From positions 2,221,824 through 2,285,823 of the forward strand of contig NC_084613.1 in assembly GCF_033978795.1 (NCBI RefSeq): a stretch of 64,000 nt of DNA. Reading direction: 5' to 3'. The notes below the pieces were generated by a model. That model worked only from the letters and a program-made list of their open reading frames with translations, searched no databases and had not been told where the DNA came from. This stretch comes from Nerophis ophidion (lineage: Eukaryota; Chordata; Actinopteri; Syngnathiformes; Syngnathidae). The translations under genes and the position numbers were made by a program. This document shows, piece by piece, positions 1 through 10,921 of the stretch; position 1 is the stretch's first letter; every line of letters begins with the position of its first letter.

Positions 1-520
1 GGTACTAAAATAACACAATTACTTGATTTTTAGCACGACAATAACACAAGTACATGTTTATTCTTCTAAAAATAACACAATTTAATGTTTTTTTAGCACG
101 GCCGTAACACAATTGCTTGTTTATTGGTAGAAAAATAGCACAACTCCATGTTTGCACTTAAATAACACAACTGCATGTTTTTTAGCACTATAATAACACA
201 ACAGCATGTTTAATAGTACTATAAAAATAACACTAAAGGTTTATTTGTACAAAAATAATACAACTTCCTGTTTATTTGGTACTAAAATAACACAACTACT
301 TGATTTTTAGCATGACAATAACACTAGTACATGTTTATTCTTACAAAAATAACTCAATTTAATGTTTTTTTAGCACGGCCGTAACACAATTGCTTGTTTA
401 TTGGTAGACAAATAGCACAACTCCATGTTTGTACAAAAATAACACAACTCCATGTTTTTTACCACCATAATAACACAACTGCCTTTTATTAGTACTGTAA
501 AAAAAATAACACTAAAGGTT
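1..520. repeat. Imperfect minisatellite with 277-bp higher-order period
   Basis: Diverged roughly 30-bp units around ATAACACAACTGCATGTTT. The block starting at 1 recurs at 278 (GGTACTAAAATAACACAA), so a multi-unit block was duplicated. Scattered single units continue near 690-830 and 1100-1140. Lies in a MAP3K9 intron. Confidence 0.8.
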
Positions 521-526
521 TGTTCT

Positions 527-529
<3 letters not shown>

Positions 530-586
<57 letters not shown>

Positions 587-595
587 GTATATATT
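530..595. repeat. (AT)n microsatellite
   Basis: Nearly pure AT dinucleotides with two GTAT interruptions. Confidence 0.95.
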
Positions 596-1142
596 ACTGT
601 ATAATATTTTGAAGGTGTGGCAGAGTTAATCTTATCGTGACTGTGCCACAATGAGTTCCATGCGGGGGAAACCTAACCATGCATTTATTTCTACAAAAAT
701 AAAACAACTGCATGTTTATCAATGTTGAAAGTAACAAAACTGCATGTTCACTAATACAAAAATAATGTTTGTTATTATTGAAATGACACAAGTGCATGTT
801 TATTTATACAAAATAACAACTGGATGTTTAGAATAGAATATATCTTTATTGTCATTGTACAACGAAATTGTATGCAAACTAATTTAGTGCAAAATCCTAC
901 ATAAAAACATAATAATATAGATAAATGGATAAAAATACATAAAAATACCAAGCACACAGCTCACATGCACAGTCATTATTGTCATCTTGTGTTCAGCGAC
1001 ACTATTGCTCTCGGGTAAAAAGTGTTTTTAAAACGGTTTGTACGGCATTTTATTGTCCTGGATCTCCTGCCTGAGGGCATCAGTTCAAAAAGTTGATGTC
1101 CAGTCTTGCAAGAATAACAACTCCATGTTTATTATACACCAA

Positions 1143-1345
1143 TGGGACGGCCTGGTTGGAAGGTTGGCAGTGCCAAAAACCTGAGGGTTCCTGGTTTGAT
1201 CCCCAGCTTGTGGCATCGCAGCCACATCAGTTCTGTCCTTGAGCAAGACACTTCACCCTTGCTCCTGATGGCTGGTGGTTAGCACCTTGCATGGCAGCTC
1301 CCTCCATCAGTGTGTGAATGTAGAAAAGTGCTATAATCAATTTAC
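1143..1345 (+). mobile_element. Degenerate tRNA-derived SINE
   Basis: Diverged copy of the family at 55677-55925: GGTTTGATCCC-like B box, AGCAAGACACTTCACCCTTG core, CATGGCAGCTCCCTCCATCA and an AAAAGTGCTATAA end. The 5' part is eroded. Confidence 0.7.
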
Positions 1346-1487
1346 AAATACCACAACTACCTGTTTATTAGTACAAAATAACAGTAGTAAGTTTAACATA
1401 AACTGCTGTAGATAACATGTTTCATTAGCCCCGCCTACAAACTCCATCATGCTAACATGTTTCATTGGTATCTTTGTAGATTTCCAG

Positions 1488-1602
1488 CACAAAATAACCG
1501 TGCAGGCGTCGCCATCACATGACCGTCGCAGGAGTTTGCTCAGCAGCGGTTCCAGCCCCCCCACCAGCCCACCGCTGCTCCCTCGCCTCAGGGCCATTCA
1601 GC
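1488..1602 (+). CDS. map3k9: MAP3K9 exon (first in window)
   Basis: Encodes HKITVQASPS...LPRLRAIQ plus one base. The acceptor is taken as TTTCCAG just before 1488; another AG eight bases upstream (TTTGTAG) is possible, so the left border is the least certain in this gene. The donor is AGC|GTACGC at 1603. The leftover base joins the next exon to complete a leucine codon, giving RLRAIQL as in vertebrate orthologues. Confidence 0.82.
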
Positions 1603-4600
1603 GTACGCTTAGCCCCGCCTCTATGACGCAGAATGCACCTGTCAATCATTTGTCTAAAATCATGTTGTTGGGGTTTTTTCCCAGTCATGCCGAGAGTGGG
1701 CGGTGGTGGGTGGGGCCAGGACGTCTTCCTGCGAGACGAGGAGGAGGGGGACAGGAAGGGTTCCAGGAAGAAGGGACGATCCCGAGGGTGTGGACCGCCA
1801 CGGGAGCACAGCGCTGACGCCAGGTAAATAAAAAAGGCGGCTCTATATTGATATCAAAATGTTATCTTTTCTCCCGATTGATGCTAAAGTGACTGTTTGT
1901 AGCGTAAGGCCCGCCCCCGAGGGGAGTCGACAACGCTCCTGCAGCGCCCCCAACCTGCGCCGCTCGCCAAGACACAGTCCAGCGGTGCCCGGTGTGCCCA
2001 GCCTGCTGGAGATGGGTAATAAGTTTGTGCTCATTCTCTAAAAAAAGAAGGAATACCGTATTTCTTTGAATTGCCGCCGGGGCACTAATTAATTTAAAAC
2101 CTCTTCTCACTCCGGCACTTACCACAGGCATGTGGTAAATTTAGGCCTGCGCTTATACATTTGAGTGTGATGTAAGGATACCATCATGAAAAGCACATTT
2201 AATAAAAAAAAAAATGTTATCATGGTCTTACCTTTACTTATAAATGAAGTCCATGTGCAGCTCCTTCTGATCAAAAGCATCGATAACTTGTTTATAGAAG
2301 TCTTCCTTATCTTTCTTCAGTTTTAAAAATCTCTGTCTCGATGGAGATCTTCTTTTATTACCCCCTGCTTCGACTGAAAGTCCAGTTTAGAAAACTGTTT
2401 TATTTTAGATATGTAATCCTCCATGTTAAAAGTGCAAGCGAGAGGAAAAACTAAAGGATCGCTGCTCACTCTTGCTGCTTGTTGTCACTTCTTCTGCAGC
2501 CGAGTAGTCGCAAGAAGGATCACTAGCGCCCTCTACCACCAGGAGGCGGGAGTCATTTAATGGCTCATATTTGACACACGCAGCTACGGTATATTAATAA
2601 AACATAGCTGCTTACTGTTCTTTTTAGCATATTCAATAGCTCGGACCTTAAATCCTACTGAATAGCTCTTAATCTTCTTCCCTTTATGCGATTTCAAATG
2701 ATTGAAATCAGCCTCCTCCATTTTGAAAATGATGACAGGTGAAGTGTCACTCGTGACGTGACGAGTTTGACCCGGAGGAAATTCTAGGCATATGCTAATT
2801 ATTTTGCGAAACGAGTTTGACCCGGAAGTAATTCTAGGCAGGCGCATACTATACTGTATATTCAAGGAAATTAGAATACATTTAACATCGTACATCTCAA
2901 ATATCCAGCAACAGAGGGGAGGGAGTGGGGGGCCATGGTGGCAGGCCGCAGCTCTCAGGCGCTGCCCATCCTTCCATCACCCCTATGGGATTTGCGTCGA
3001 GGGCGTTGGATTGGGGGTGGGGTATGTGTGTGTGGCGTATATTTTTTGGGGGGGGATGCATGTGTGTGTGTGTGTGTAAGCCTGCAGTGTGTCTCGGTTC
3101 CTCGGCCTTGATGTCGTGCAGCCGATAAGTCCAAAGTCAACAACAACGGGTGTGTGTCCATAGGCTGTGCTATGCTAGGCTATCTTATGTTATGCTACGG
3201 TCTGCTCTGCGATGCTAAACACTGAAACAATCTGTTGTCGTAGAAAATGAAGACTGTTGCTTCATCAGTGGGTCAGGGACAGGACCGGTTCAGTCCTACC
3301 TCTGCCTCCCCATCCAAGAAGACGGCGACGGAGACGAGCGCAGCCCAGGAGGTCCGCCTCCCGGAGCCGGGCGGAAGAGTCCAGGCGGGGCGCGGCGCTC
3401 TGAGCTGCTGCTGCTGGGCTGCGGCGCCCTGCTGGCGGCGGTGGGCCTGGGCTGCAACGTGCTGACCTGGGCTCAGCCGGAGGAGGGCGTCAAATCCAGG
3501 TGGGACGCCTTCTTCCAAACTCACAGACTCTTCCGGCGGGAAAGCCCGCTGAAAATCCCCCCCGAGCGAGGCCTTCCGTCGTCCTCCTCGCCGCTGTCCT
3601 CGTCCGACTGCAACTCCACGCGCTCTCTGCTGCGCTCCGACAGCGAGGAGCTCCTGGCGGCGCGGCCCCCACGTTACCACGACAACCCGCTGGTCAACAC
3701 CCGCCTGGAGAGCTTCAAGCGCAACCCCCGGCAGTCCCTCACGCCCACGCACGTGCCCTGCGCTCCCAGCTACATGCCGAGCTTACGCCGCACGCCTTCG
3801 GACGGCGCCATCAAGAAGAGCTGCCCTCAGAACAATCTAGAACCTTTGCCGGAAAGAAGTATTTTACAGAACCCAGGTAAGGTCAACACTTGTTTGTGCG
3901 CGAGCCTTACGCTCTACGCTAACTCTGTTAGCATGTTAGCATTGTCTTTTTCAGTGAGACGTAAACATATTGAACACAACACAATTGTATTTGTAATCAT
4001 CCATCCATTTCCTACCGCTTGTCCCTTTTCAGGTGTTTCCTTTAGTGTTTACTGGCGTCATATTGCAGTCTACACATATCTCTTATGTGTGACTGCCATC
4101 TACTGGTCACACTTATTTAAAATTGCTTCAAGGTCAGCAAGCACAACCAGAATTATTCCATACTTTAAGCACACCGCTTTATAAGACACATTGTCCGATT
4201 TTGAGAAAATCAATCAATGTTTGTTTATATAGCTCTAACTCACGGGTGTCTCAAAGGGCTGCACAAGTTACAACAACATCTTCAGGTCAGATCTCACATC
4301 AGGGCAAGGAAAAACTCAACCCAATGGGACACAATGAGAAACCTTGGAGAGGACCACAGATGTGAGGACCCCCCCTAGGGCGACCGGTGCAATGGACGTC
4401 GAGTGGATCTAACATAATAGTGAGAGTCCAGTCCATAGTGGATCTAACATAATAGTGAGAGTCCAGTCCATAGTGGATCTAACATAATAGTGAGAGTCCA
4501 GTCCATAGTGGATCTAACATAATAGTGAGAGTCCAGTCCATAGTGGATCTAACATAATAGGGAGAGTCCAGTCCATAGTGGATCTAACATAATAGTGAGA

Positions 4601-7600
4601 GTCCAGTCCATAGTGGATCTAACATAATAGTGAGAGTCCAGTCCATAGTGGATCTAACATAATAGTGAGAGTCCAGTCCATAGTGGATCTAACATAATAG
4701 TGAGAGTCCAGTCCATAGTGGATCTAACATAATAGTGAGAGTCCAGTCCATAGTGGATCTAACATAATAGTGAGAGTCCAGTCCATAGTGGATCCAACAT
4801 AATAGTGAGAGTCCAGTCCATGGTGGATCTAACATAATAGTGCGAGAGTCCAGTCCATAGTGGATCTAACATAATAGTGTGAGAGTCCAGTCCATAGTGG
4901 ATCTAACATAATAGTGTGAGAGTCCAGTCCATAGTGGATCTAACATAATAGTGTGAGAGTCCAGTCCATAGTGGATCTAACATAATAGTGAGAGTCCAGT
5001 CCATAGTGGATCTAACATAATAGTGGGAGTCCAGTCCATAGTGGATCTAACATAATAGTGAGAGTCCAGTCCATAGTGGATCTAACATAATAGTGAGAGT
5101 CCAGTCCATAGTGGATCTAACATAATAGTGAGAGTCCAGTCCATAGTGGATCTAACATAATAGTGCGAGAGTCCAGTCCATAGTGGATCTAACATAATAG
5201 TGTGAGAGTCCAGTCCATAGTGGATCTAACATAATAGTGTGAGAGTCCAGTCCATAGTGGATCTAACATAATAGTGAGAGTCCAGTCCATAGTGTATCTA
5301 ACATAATAGTGAGAGTCCAGTCCATAGTGGATCTAACATAATAGTGAGAGTCCAGTCCATAGTGGATCTAACATAATAGTGAGAGTCCAGTCCATAGTGG
5401 ATCTAACATAATAGTGAGAGTCCAGTCCATAGTGGATCTAACATAATAGTGAGAGTCCAGTCCATAGTGGATCTAACATAATAGGGAGAGTCCAGTCCAT
5501 AGTGGATCTAACATAATAGGGAGAGTCCAGTCCATAGTGGATCTAACATAATAGTGAGAGTCCAGTCCATAGTGGATCTAACATAATAGTGAGAGTCCAG
5601 TCCATAGTGGATCTAACATAATAGTGAGAGTCCAGTCCATAGTGGATCTAACATAATAGTGAGAGTCCAGTCCATAGTGGATCTAACATAATAGTGAGAG
5701 TCCAGTCCATAGTGGATCTAACATAATAGTGCGAGAGTCCAGTCCATAGTGGATCTAACATAATAGTGTGAGAGTCCAGTCCATAGTGGATCTAACATAA
5801 TAGTGTGAGAGTCCAGTCCATAGTGGATCTAACATAATAGTGAGAGTCCAGTCCATAGTGGATCTAACATAATAGTGGGAGTCCAGTCCATAGTGGATCT
5901 AACATAATAGTGAGAGTCCAGTCCATAGTGGATCTAACATAATAGTGAGAGTCCAGTCCATAGTGGATCTAACATAATAGTGAGAGTCCAGTCCATAGTG
6001 GATCTAACATAATAGTGCGAGAGTCCAGTCCATAGTGGATCTAACATAATAGTGTGAGAGTCCAGTCCATAGTGGATCTAACATAATAGTGTGAGAGTCC
6101 AGTCCATAGTGGATCTAACATAATAGTGTGAGAGTCCAGTCCATAGTGGATCTAACATAATAGTGAGAGTCCAGTCCATAGTGTATCTAACATAATAGTG
6201 AGAGTCCAGTCCATAGTGGATCTAACATAATAGTGAGAGTCCAGTCCATAGTGGATCTAACATAATAGTGAGAGTCCAGTCCATAGTGGATCTAACATAA
6301 TAGTGAGAGTCCAGTCCATAGTGGATCTAACATAATAGTGAGAGTCCAGTCCATAGTGGATCTAACATAATAGTGAGAGTCCAGTCCATAGTGGACCTAA
6401 CATAATAGTGTGAGAGTCCAGTCCATAGTGGAACTAACATAATAGTGTGAGAGTCCAGTCCATAGTGGATCTAACATAATAGTGTGAGAATCCAGTCCAT
6501 AGTGGATCTAACATAATAGTGAGAGTCCAGTCCATAGTGGAACTAACATAATAGTGAGAGTCCAGTCCATAGTGGATCTAACATAATAGTGTGAGAGTCC
6601 AGTCCATAGTGGATCCAACATAATAGTGTGAGAGTCCAGTCCATAGTGGATCTAACATAATAGGGAGAGTCCAGTCCATAGTGGATCTAACATAATAGTG
6701 AGAGTCCAGTCCATAGTGGATCTAACATAATAGTGAGAGTCCAGTCCATAGTGGATCTAACATAATAGTGAGAGTCCAGTCCATAGTGGATCTAACATAA
6801 TAGTGAGAGTCCAGTCCATAGTGGATCTAACATAATAGTGAGAGTCCAGTCCATAGTGGATCTAACATAATAGTGCGAGAGTCCAGTCCATAGTGGATCT
6901 AACATAATAGTGTGAGAGTCCAGTCCATAGTGGATCTAACATAATAGGGAGAGTCCAGTCCATAGTGGATCTAACATAATAGGGAGAGTCCAGTCCATAG
7001 TGGATCTAACATAATAGTGAGAGTCCAGTCCATAGTGGATCTAACATAATAGTGAGAGTCCAGTCCATAGTGGATCTAACATAATAGTGAGAGTCCAGTC
7101 CATAGTGGATCTAACATAATAGTGAGAGTCCAGTCCATAGTGGATCTAACATAATAGTGAGAGTCCAGTCCATAGTGGATCTAACATAATAGTGCGAGAG
7201 TCCAGTCCATAGTGGATCTAACATAATAGTGTGAGAGTCCAGTCCATAGTGGATCTAACATAATAGTGTGAGAGTCCAGTCCATAGTGGATCTAACATAA
7301 TAGTGAGAGTCCAGTCCATAGTGGATCTAACATAATAGTGGGAGTCCAGTCCATAGTGGATCTAACATAATAGTGAGAGTCCAGTCCATAGTGGATCTAA
7401 CATAATAGTGAGAGTCCAGTCCATAGTGGATCTAACATAATAGTGAGAGTCCAGTCCATAGTGGATCTAACATAATAGTGCGAGAGTCCAGTCCATAGTG
7501 GATCTAACATAATAGTGTGAGAGTCCAGTCCATAGTGGATCTAACATAATAGTGTGAGAGTCCAGTCCATAGTGGATCTAACATAATAGTGTGAGAGTCC

Positions 7601-9207
7601 AGTCCATAGTGGATCTAACATAATAGTGAGAGTCCAGTCCATAGTGTATCTAACATAATAGTGAGAGTCCAGTCCATAGTGGATCTAACATAATAGTGAG
7701 AGTCCAGTCCATAGTGGATCTAACATAATAGTGAGAGTCCAGTCCATAGTGGATCTAACATAATAGTGAGAGTCCAGTCCATAGTGGATCTAACATAATA
7801 GTGAGAGTCCAGTCCATAGTGGATCTAACATAATAGTGAGAGTCCAGTCCATAGTGGACCTAACATAATAGTGTGAGAGTCCAGTCCATAGTGGAACTAA
7901 CATAATAGTGTGAGAGTCCAGTCCATAGTGGATCTAACATAATAGTGTGAGAATCCAGTCCATAGTGGATCTAACATAATAGTGAGAGTCCAGTCCATAG
8001 TGGAACTAACATAATAGTGAGAGTCCAGTCCATAGTGGATCTAACATAATAGTGTGAGAGTCCAGTCCATAGTGGATCCAACATAATAGTGTGAGAGTCC
8101 AGTCCAGCCACCCGACCAGATGCCCGAACCACCTCATCTGGCTCCTCTCTATGTGGAGGAGCAGCGGCTTTACTTTGACTTCCTCCCAGATGGCAGAGCT
8201 TCTCACCCCACCACACGGCGGAGGAAACTCATTGGGCCGCTTGTACCCGTGATCTTGTCCTTTCGGTCATGACCCAAAGCTCATGACCATAGGTGAGGAT
8301 GGGACAGGTAAATTGAGAGTTTTGCCTTCCAGCTCAGCTCCTTCTTCACCACAACAGATCGATACAGCGTCCACATTACTGAAGACGCTGCACTGATCCA
8401 CCTGTCCATCTCACCATCCACTCTTCCCTCACTCGTGAACTTTTTCTTTATTATGATAAATTGACTTTTCAGGTGGACAAAGTCCACCATTGTCTCCAGT
8501 CTCTCTTTTTCTGCTGCAGTTGATAAAAAGTAAACAACAAACGAATAATGGGGAGGCTTTAGTGATTTATCTGGCAAGACAATTGTCTAGTCTAGTTGGA
8601 CTGAAGTCTCAGGTGAGAAGCAATAAATGTTTAGGCTAAAGTCTTCTTTTCAGTTGCCTTAGCTCGAGCTATTTTTTGTTTTTCAATCCCAACAGGAAGT
8701 TTCCGTGCTTTCCCTGAAGTTCCACGCCTCCCTGATCCAAACCTGGTCTTCCCTCCAACCCCCCGTCGCCGCTGCACCCCCGAGCGCCCCAAGACCTTAG
8801 ACTTCCTGTCGCGGCCCCGGCCCTCGGTGCGGCCTCCTGGCGGCCGGGGCAACGAACACAACAACCGGGGCAACGAACACAACAACCGGGGCAACGAACA
8901 CAACAACCGGGGCAACGAACACAACAACCGGGGCAACGAACACAACAACCGGGGCAACGAACACAACAACCGGGGCAACGGCGAGTCCCCCGCCCACACC
9001 TCCAGCACGGACACCCCCCCGACGGTGGAATTTGTCGCGGACCCCGCGGGGCTGCGCACCCCTATGGAGGCCCCTGTGCCGTACTCGCCCCGCAGGAAGC
9101 AAAACCTGCTGGACGGGCAGGACGAGGGCCAGTGGCGGGACGGGACAACGGCGCTGTGCCGACCCAAAGACTCTGCGTGCCGCTACAAGGCGGGATTCCG
9201 GTCCTGA
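1488..9207 (+). CDS. map3k9: MAP3K9 (mixed-lineage kinase 1), 3' part: five C-terminal exons
   Basis: MAP3K9/MLK1 is a serine/threonine MAP kinase kinase kinase that activates JNK signalling downstream of Rac/Cdc42. Only the C-terminal tail is in the window; the SH3, kinase, leucine-zipper and CRIB exons must lie upstream. Coding exons are 1488-1602, 1685-1823, 1903-2015, 3244-3876 and 8696-9207. They total 1512 bp and join in frame to give 503 residues plus TGA. Recognition rests on blocks shared with the vertebrate MLK1 tail: VQASPS, SSPPTSP, LPRLRAIQ, SAPNL, SYLCLPI, CNSTRSLLRSDS, NPLVN, FKR.P.QSLTPTHV, RRTPSDGA, PRLPDPN, VFPPTPRR, ERPKTLDFL and LLD...PLCR-like C-terminus. The tail is proline/serine-rich and probably disordered. 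The last exon carries an in-frame 21-bp minisatellite. The gene converges with TTC9. The paralogue MAP3K10 is less likely given the synteny with TTC9, MED6 and PCNX1. Confidence 0.93.
1685..1823 (+). CDS. map3k9: MAP3K9 exon, acidic/basic linker
   Basis: Acceptor TTTTTTCCCAG, donor CCAG|GTAAAT. It encodes a WGQ....DEEEGD stretch followed by a lysine/arginine-rich RKKGR motif, matching the EEGEEEEKR / KKKGR region of MLK1. It begins at codon position 2 and ends with two bases of a serine codon. Confidence 0.85.
1903..2015 (+). CDS. map3k9: MAP3K9 exon with SAPNL motif
   Basis: Acceptor TTTGTAG, donor GATGG|GTAATA. The translation contains RSCSAPNL, SPAVPG and SLLEM, aligning with SSSAPNL, SPALPG and SLMEM of MLK1. 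The phase agrees with the exons on both sides. Confidence 0.87.
2054..2876 (-). mobile_element. Pogo-like non-autonomous DNA element, copy 1
   Basis: Left terminus TACCGTATTTCTTTGAATTG; right terminus degraded (TTCAAGGAAAT near 2870). The minus strand carries MEEADFNHLKSHKGKK and a SYSVGFK.RAIEYAKKNSKQ block resembling the Brinker/pogo-type helix-turn-helix DNA-binding domain, without the catalytic domain. Lies in the MAP3K9 intron between 2015 and 3244. Confidence 0.75.
3244..3876 (+). CDS. map3k9: MAP3K9 long serine/proline-rich exon
   Basis: A 633-bp exon with acceptor GTTGTCGTAG and donor CCCAG|GTAAGG. In frame it reads through SGSGTGPVQSYLCLPI, EDGDGDERSP, a hydrophobic LLLLGCGALLAAVGLGC patch, then SSDCNSTRSLLRSDSEEL, NPLVN, SLTPTHV and RRTPSDGA. 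The hydrophobic patch is also present in mammalian MLK1. Several SP/TP sites suggest the phosphorylation-rich tail, by family analogy. The upstream acceptor was preferred over the AG at 3275 because it restores an acidic block matching EDEDSEG in orthologues. Confidence 0.9.
3998..4029 (-). mobile_element. SINE/LINE tail fragment
   Basis: CATCCATCCATTTCCTACCG, then CTTGTCCCTTTT: the shared (ATGG)n 3' tail on the minus strand, severely 5'-truncated. Confidence 0.7.
4120..4200. mobile_element. Fragment of a GCGCCTTATA-type MITE
   Basis: Shares AGCACAACCAGAATTATTCC and a TTTATAAGACACA-like stretch, in inverse order, with the copy at 14180-14310. Family unnamed here. Confidence 0.45.
4205..4401 (+). 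mobile_element. Teleost dispersed repeat (body), parent of the 35-bp array
   Basis: Contains TCAATCAATGTTTGTTTATA, GGCAAGGAAAAACTCAACCC, ATGAGAAACCTTGGAGAGGA and CAATGGACGTCGAGTGGATC. A second copy is at 36793-37022. Family not named from sequence alone. Confidence 0.75.
4402..8106 (+). repeat. About 100-copy minisatellite, 35-bp unit, in the last MAP3K9 intron
   Basis: Tandem units built on AGTGGATCTAACATAATAGT plus GAGAGTCCAGTCCAT. Length variants (GTGCGAGAG, GTGTGAGAG, GGGAG) recur in the same order. The rare variant GTGTGAGAATCC is found at 6481 and 7944, indicating a roughly 1,463-bp block duplication. The unit is the 3' end of the dispersed repeat at 4205-4401, expanded. Confidence 0.97.
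8107..8470 (-). mobile_element. LINE ORF2 C-terminal fragment
   Basis: Minus-strand translation contains FTSEGRVDGEMDRWISAASS, LYRSVVVKKELSWKAKLSIY and RSSAIWEEVKVKPLLLHIER: the region after the reverse transcriptase in a common fish LINE, broken by stops. It abuts the end of the 35-bp array. Confidence 0.75.
8696..9207 (+). CDS. map3k9: MAP3K9 terminal coding exon with seven-residue repeats
   Basis: Acceptor CCCAACAG, stop TGA at 9205-9207. It begins GSFRAFPEVPRLPDPNLVFP, continues TPRRRCTPERPKTLDFLSRP, then six perfect copies of RGNEHNN (8845-8970) and a partial seventh. It ends STDTPPTVEF...LLDGQDEGQ...ALCRPKD, matching the STETPS / LLDLDAEGQ / PLCR end of MLK1. The repeat replaces a stretch that is not repetitive in human MLK1. 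Confidence 0.92.
8845..8970 (+). repeat. In-frame 21-bp coding minisatellite, six copies
   Basis: Six tandem, apparently identical 21-bp units, each coding Arg-Gly-Asn-Glu-His-Asn-Asn, with a partial seventh unit (RGNG) at 8971. Because 21 is a multiple of three, copy-number change alters protein length without a frameshift. Confidence 0.95.
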
Positions 9208-9317
9208 GTGTCCCCCACAAGAGGCTGAGGAAGCGTGATGAATGTACACGACATCTTTGATGCAGGCCTCTTTTTATTAAGAACACTTGACCACTTAGAG
9301 CAGCTTGTTTGCATCCA

Positions 9318-9323
9318 AATAAA
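9318..9323 (+). promoter_or_regulatory. Candidate MAP3K9 polyadenylation signal
   Basis: AATAAA about 110 bp after the MAP3K9 stop codon, before the pogo-like element that begins at 9456. It is the first canonical hexamer downstream. The 3' end is not proven. Confidence 0.5.
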
Positions 9324-9455
9324 CCAAAATAAGGCAAATAATCACATTTATTTGGGGTCTAAGGGATTGATTTTTGAAATTGTTTTGTTGACCTCTAAGA
9401 CACTTTAAATGTGTCTTTTCAGTCTTCTAATTGTCATCATTATTTTTTTTTCCAA

Positions 9456-10607
9456 TACCGTATTTCCTTGAATTGCCGCCGGGGCACTAATTAATTTAAA
9501 ACCTCTTCTCACTCCGGCACTTACCAAAGGCATGCAGTAAAAATTTGAGTGTGATGTAAGGATACCATCATGAAAAGCACATTTAATAAAAAAAACGTTA
9601 TTATGGTCTTACCTTTACTTATAAACAAAGTCCATGCGCAGCTCCTTCTGATCAAAAGTATTATCTTGTTTATAGAAGTCTTCCTTATCTTTCTTCAGTT
9701 TTAAAAGTCTCTCTGTCTCCATGGAGATCTTCCTTTATTACCTCCTGCTTCGATTGAAAGTCCAGTTTAGAAAACTGCTATCAGTTAGCTCGGCTCCTCA
9801 CGTGCGGGCGACCACAGAATTATCCTCGGACAACTCCCCCTCCCATTCTGCTCCGTGGGTGATCTCTTTATCCCACCGCTGCCACCATGAAGTGTTATTG
9901 TATAAATAATACACTGGGTATTTAGGACTGGAACATGCTTTATTTCAGCCCGGTTGTTTACATAGCCAGCATAGGAGTAGTGGTGTTACATCCTAAAAGG
10001 TCCGTCAGATCTGTTCCCAGCACATATCACGTCACTTGTTGTCACTTCTTCTGCAGCCGAGTAGTCGCAAGAAGGATCACTAGCGCCCTCTACCACCAGG
10101 AGGCGGGAGTCATTTAATGACTCATATTTGACACACGCAGCTACGGTATTGTGATGGTCTCGAGCCGTCGTCTTGCGGGTTCCCAGGACCACCAAGGAAG
10201 GACATGGCTTGAGCAGTTTGACTTTATCTATTTTTAATAAAACCTCAGTCCACGTCACTCTTCCGCTCCTCCTCTCCGCTCGCTCGCCGCCATCTTGGGC
10301 CGGGCTCCAGCGTGCCCTGCCTATCTGTCGGACTGTCGGCTCCACAGGTATATTAATAAAACGTAGCTGCTTACTGTTCTTTTTAGCATATTCAATAGCT
10401 TGGACCTTAAATCCTACTGAATAGCTCTTAATCTTCTTCCCTTTATGCGATTTCAAATGATTGAAATCAGCCTCCTCCATTTTGAAAATGATGACAGGTG
10501 AAGTGTCACTCGTGACGTGACGAGTTTGACCCGGTGGAAATACTAAGCATGCGCTAATTATTTTGCGAAGCGAGTTTGACCCGGCAGTAATTCAAGGAAA
10601 TACGGTA
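9456..10607 (-). mobile_element. Pogo-like non-autonomous DNA element, copy 2
   Basis: Bounded by TACCGTATTTCCTTGAATTG and the inverted TTCAAGGAAATACGGTA, both flanked by TA. The minus strand has MEEADFNHLKSHKGKK and FKVQAIEYAKKNSKQ. A second conserved block (ESLNDSRLLVVEGASDPSCD, YSAAEEVT) lies further along. Interrupted by a 197-bp LTR-like insert at 10150-10346. Confidence 0.85.
10150..10346 (+). mobile_element. 197-bp solo-LTR-like insertion
   Basis: Begins TGTGATGG and ends CTCCACA (TG...CA), with direct repeats GGTAT at 10145-10149 and 10347-10351. The other copies of the host element lack it (CTACGGTATATTAATAAAAC is continuous there). Contains AATAAAA internally. Confidence 0.75.
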
Positions 10608-10921
10608 ATTGTTTATTTAATTTTTTTTTTTTCCCAGCAATAGTTTCTTCCCCAGGTTAGATTTGTACTGGATTCACAAGACAAATTCAATAGTTTAGGC
10701 TTGTTGGGAATGACTTTGCTACATTTGGGGGCTCACTTGTGAAAGTGAAACATGCCTTTACTTTTTTTCCCCAAACTAGTTGAATAATACACTGTGCAAT
10801 TTTAACATAATTTTGTCAAATGGCCACATTGAGCAGAGAGGAAAAACTAAAACAAATATTTATAACACTATAAAACAACTTTACAATAAAAAATAATATA
10901 ACTGATCGCTATAGTAGGAAA

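Noticed and set aside
3273..3752. 159-codon minus-strand frame opposite MAP3K9
   Set aside because: Shadow of the GC-rich MAP3K9 exon on the other strand; no independent support.
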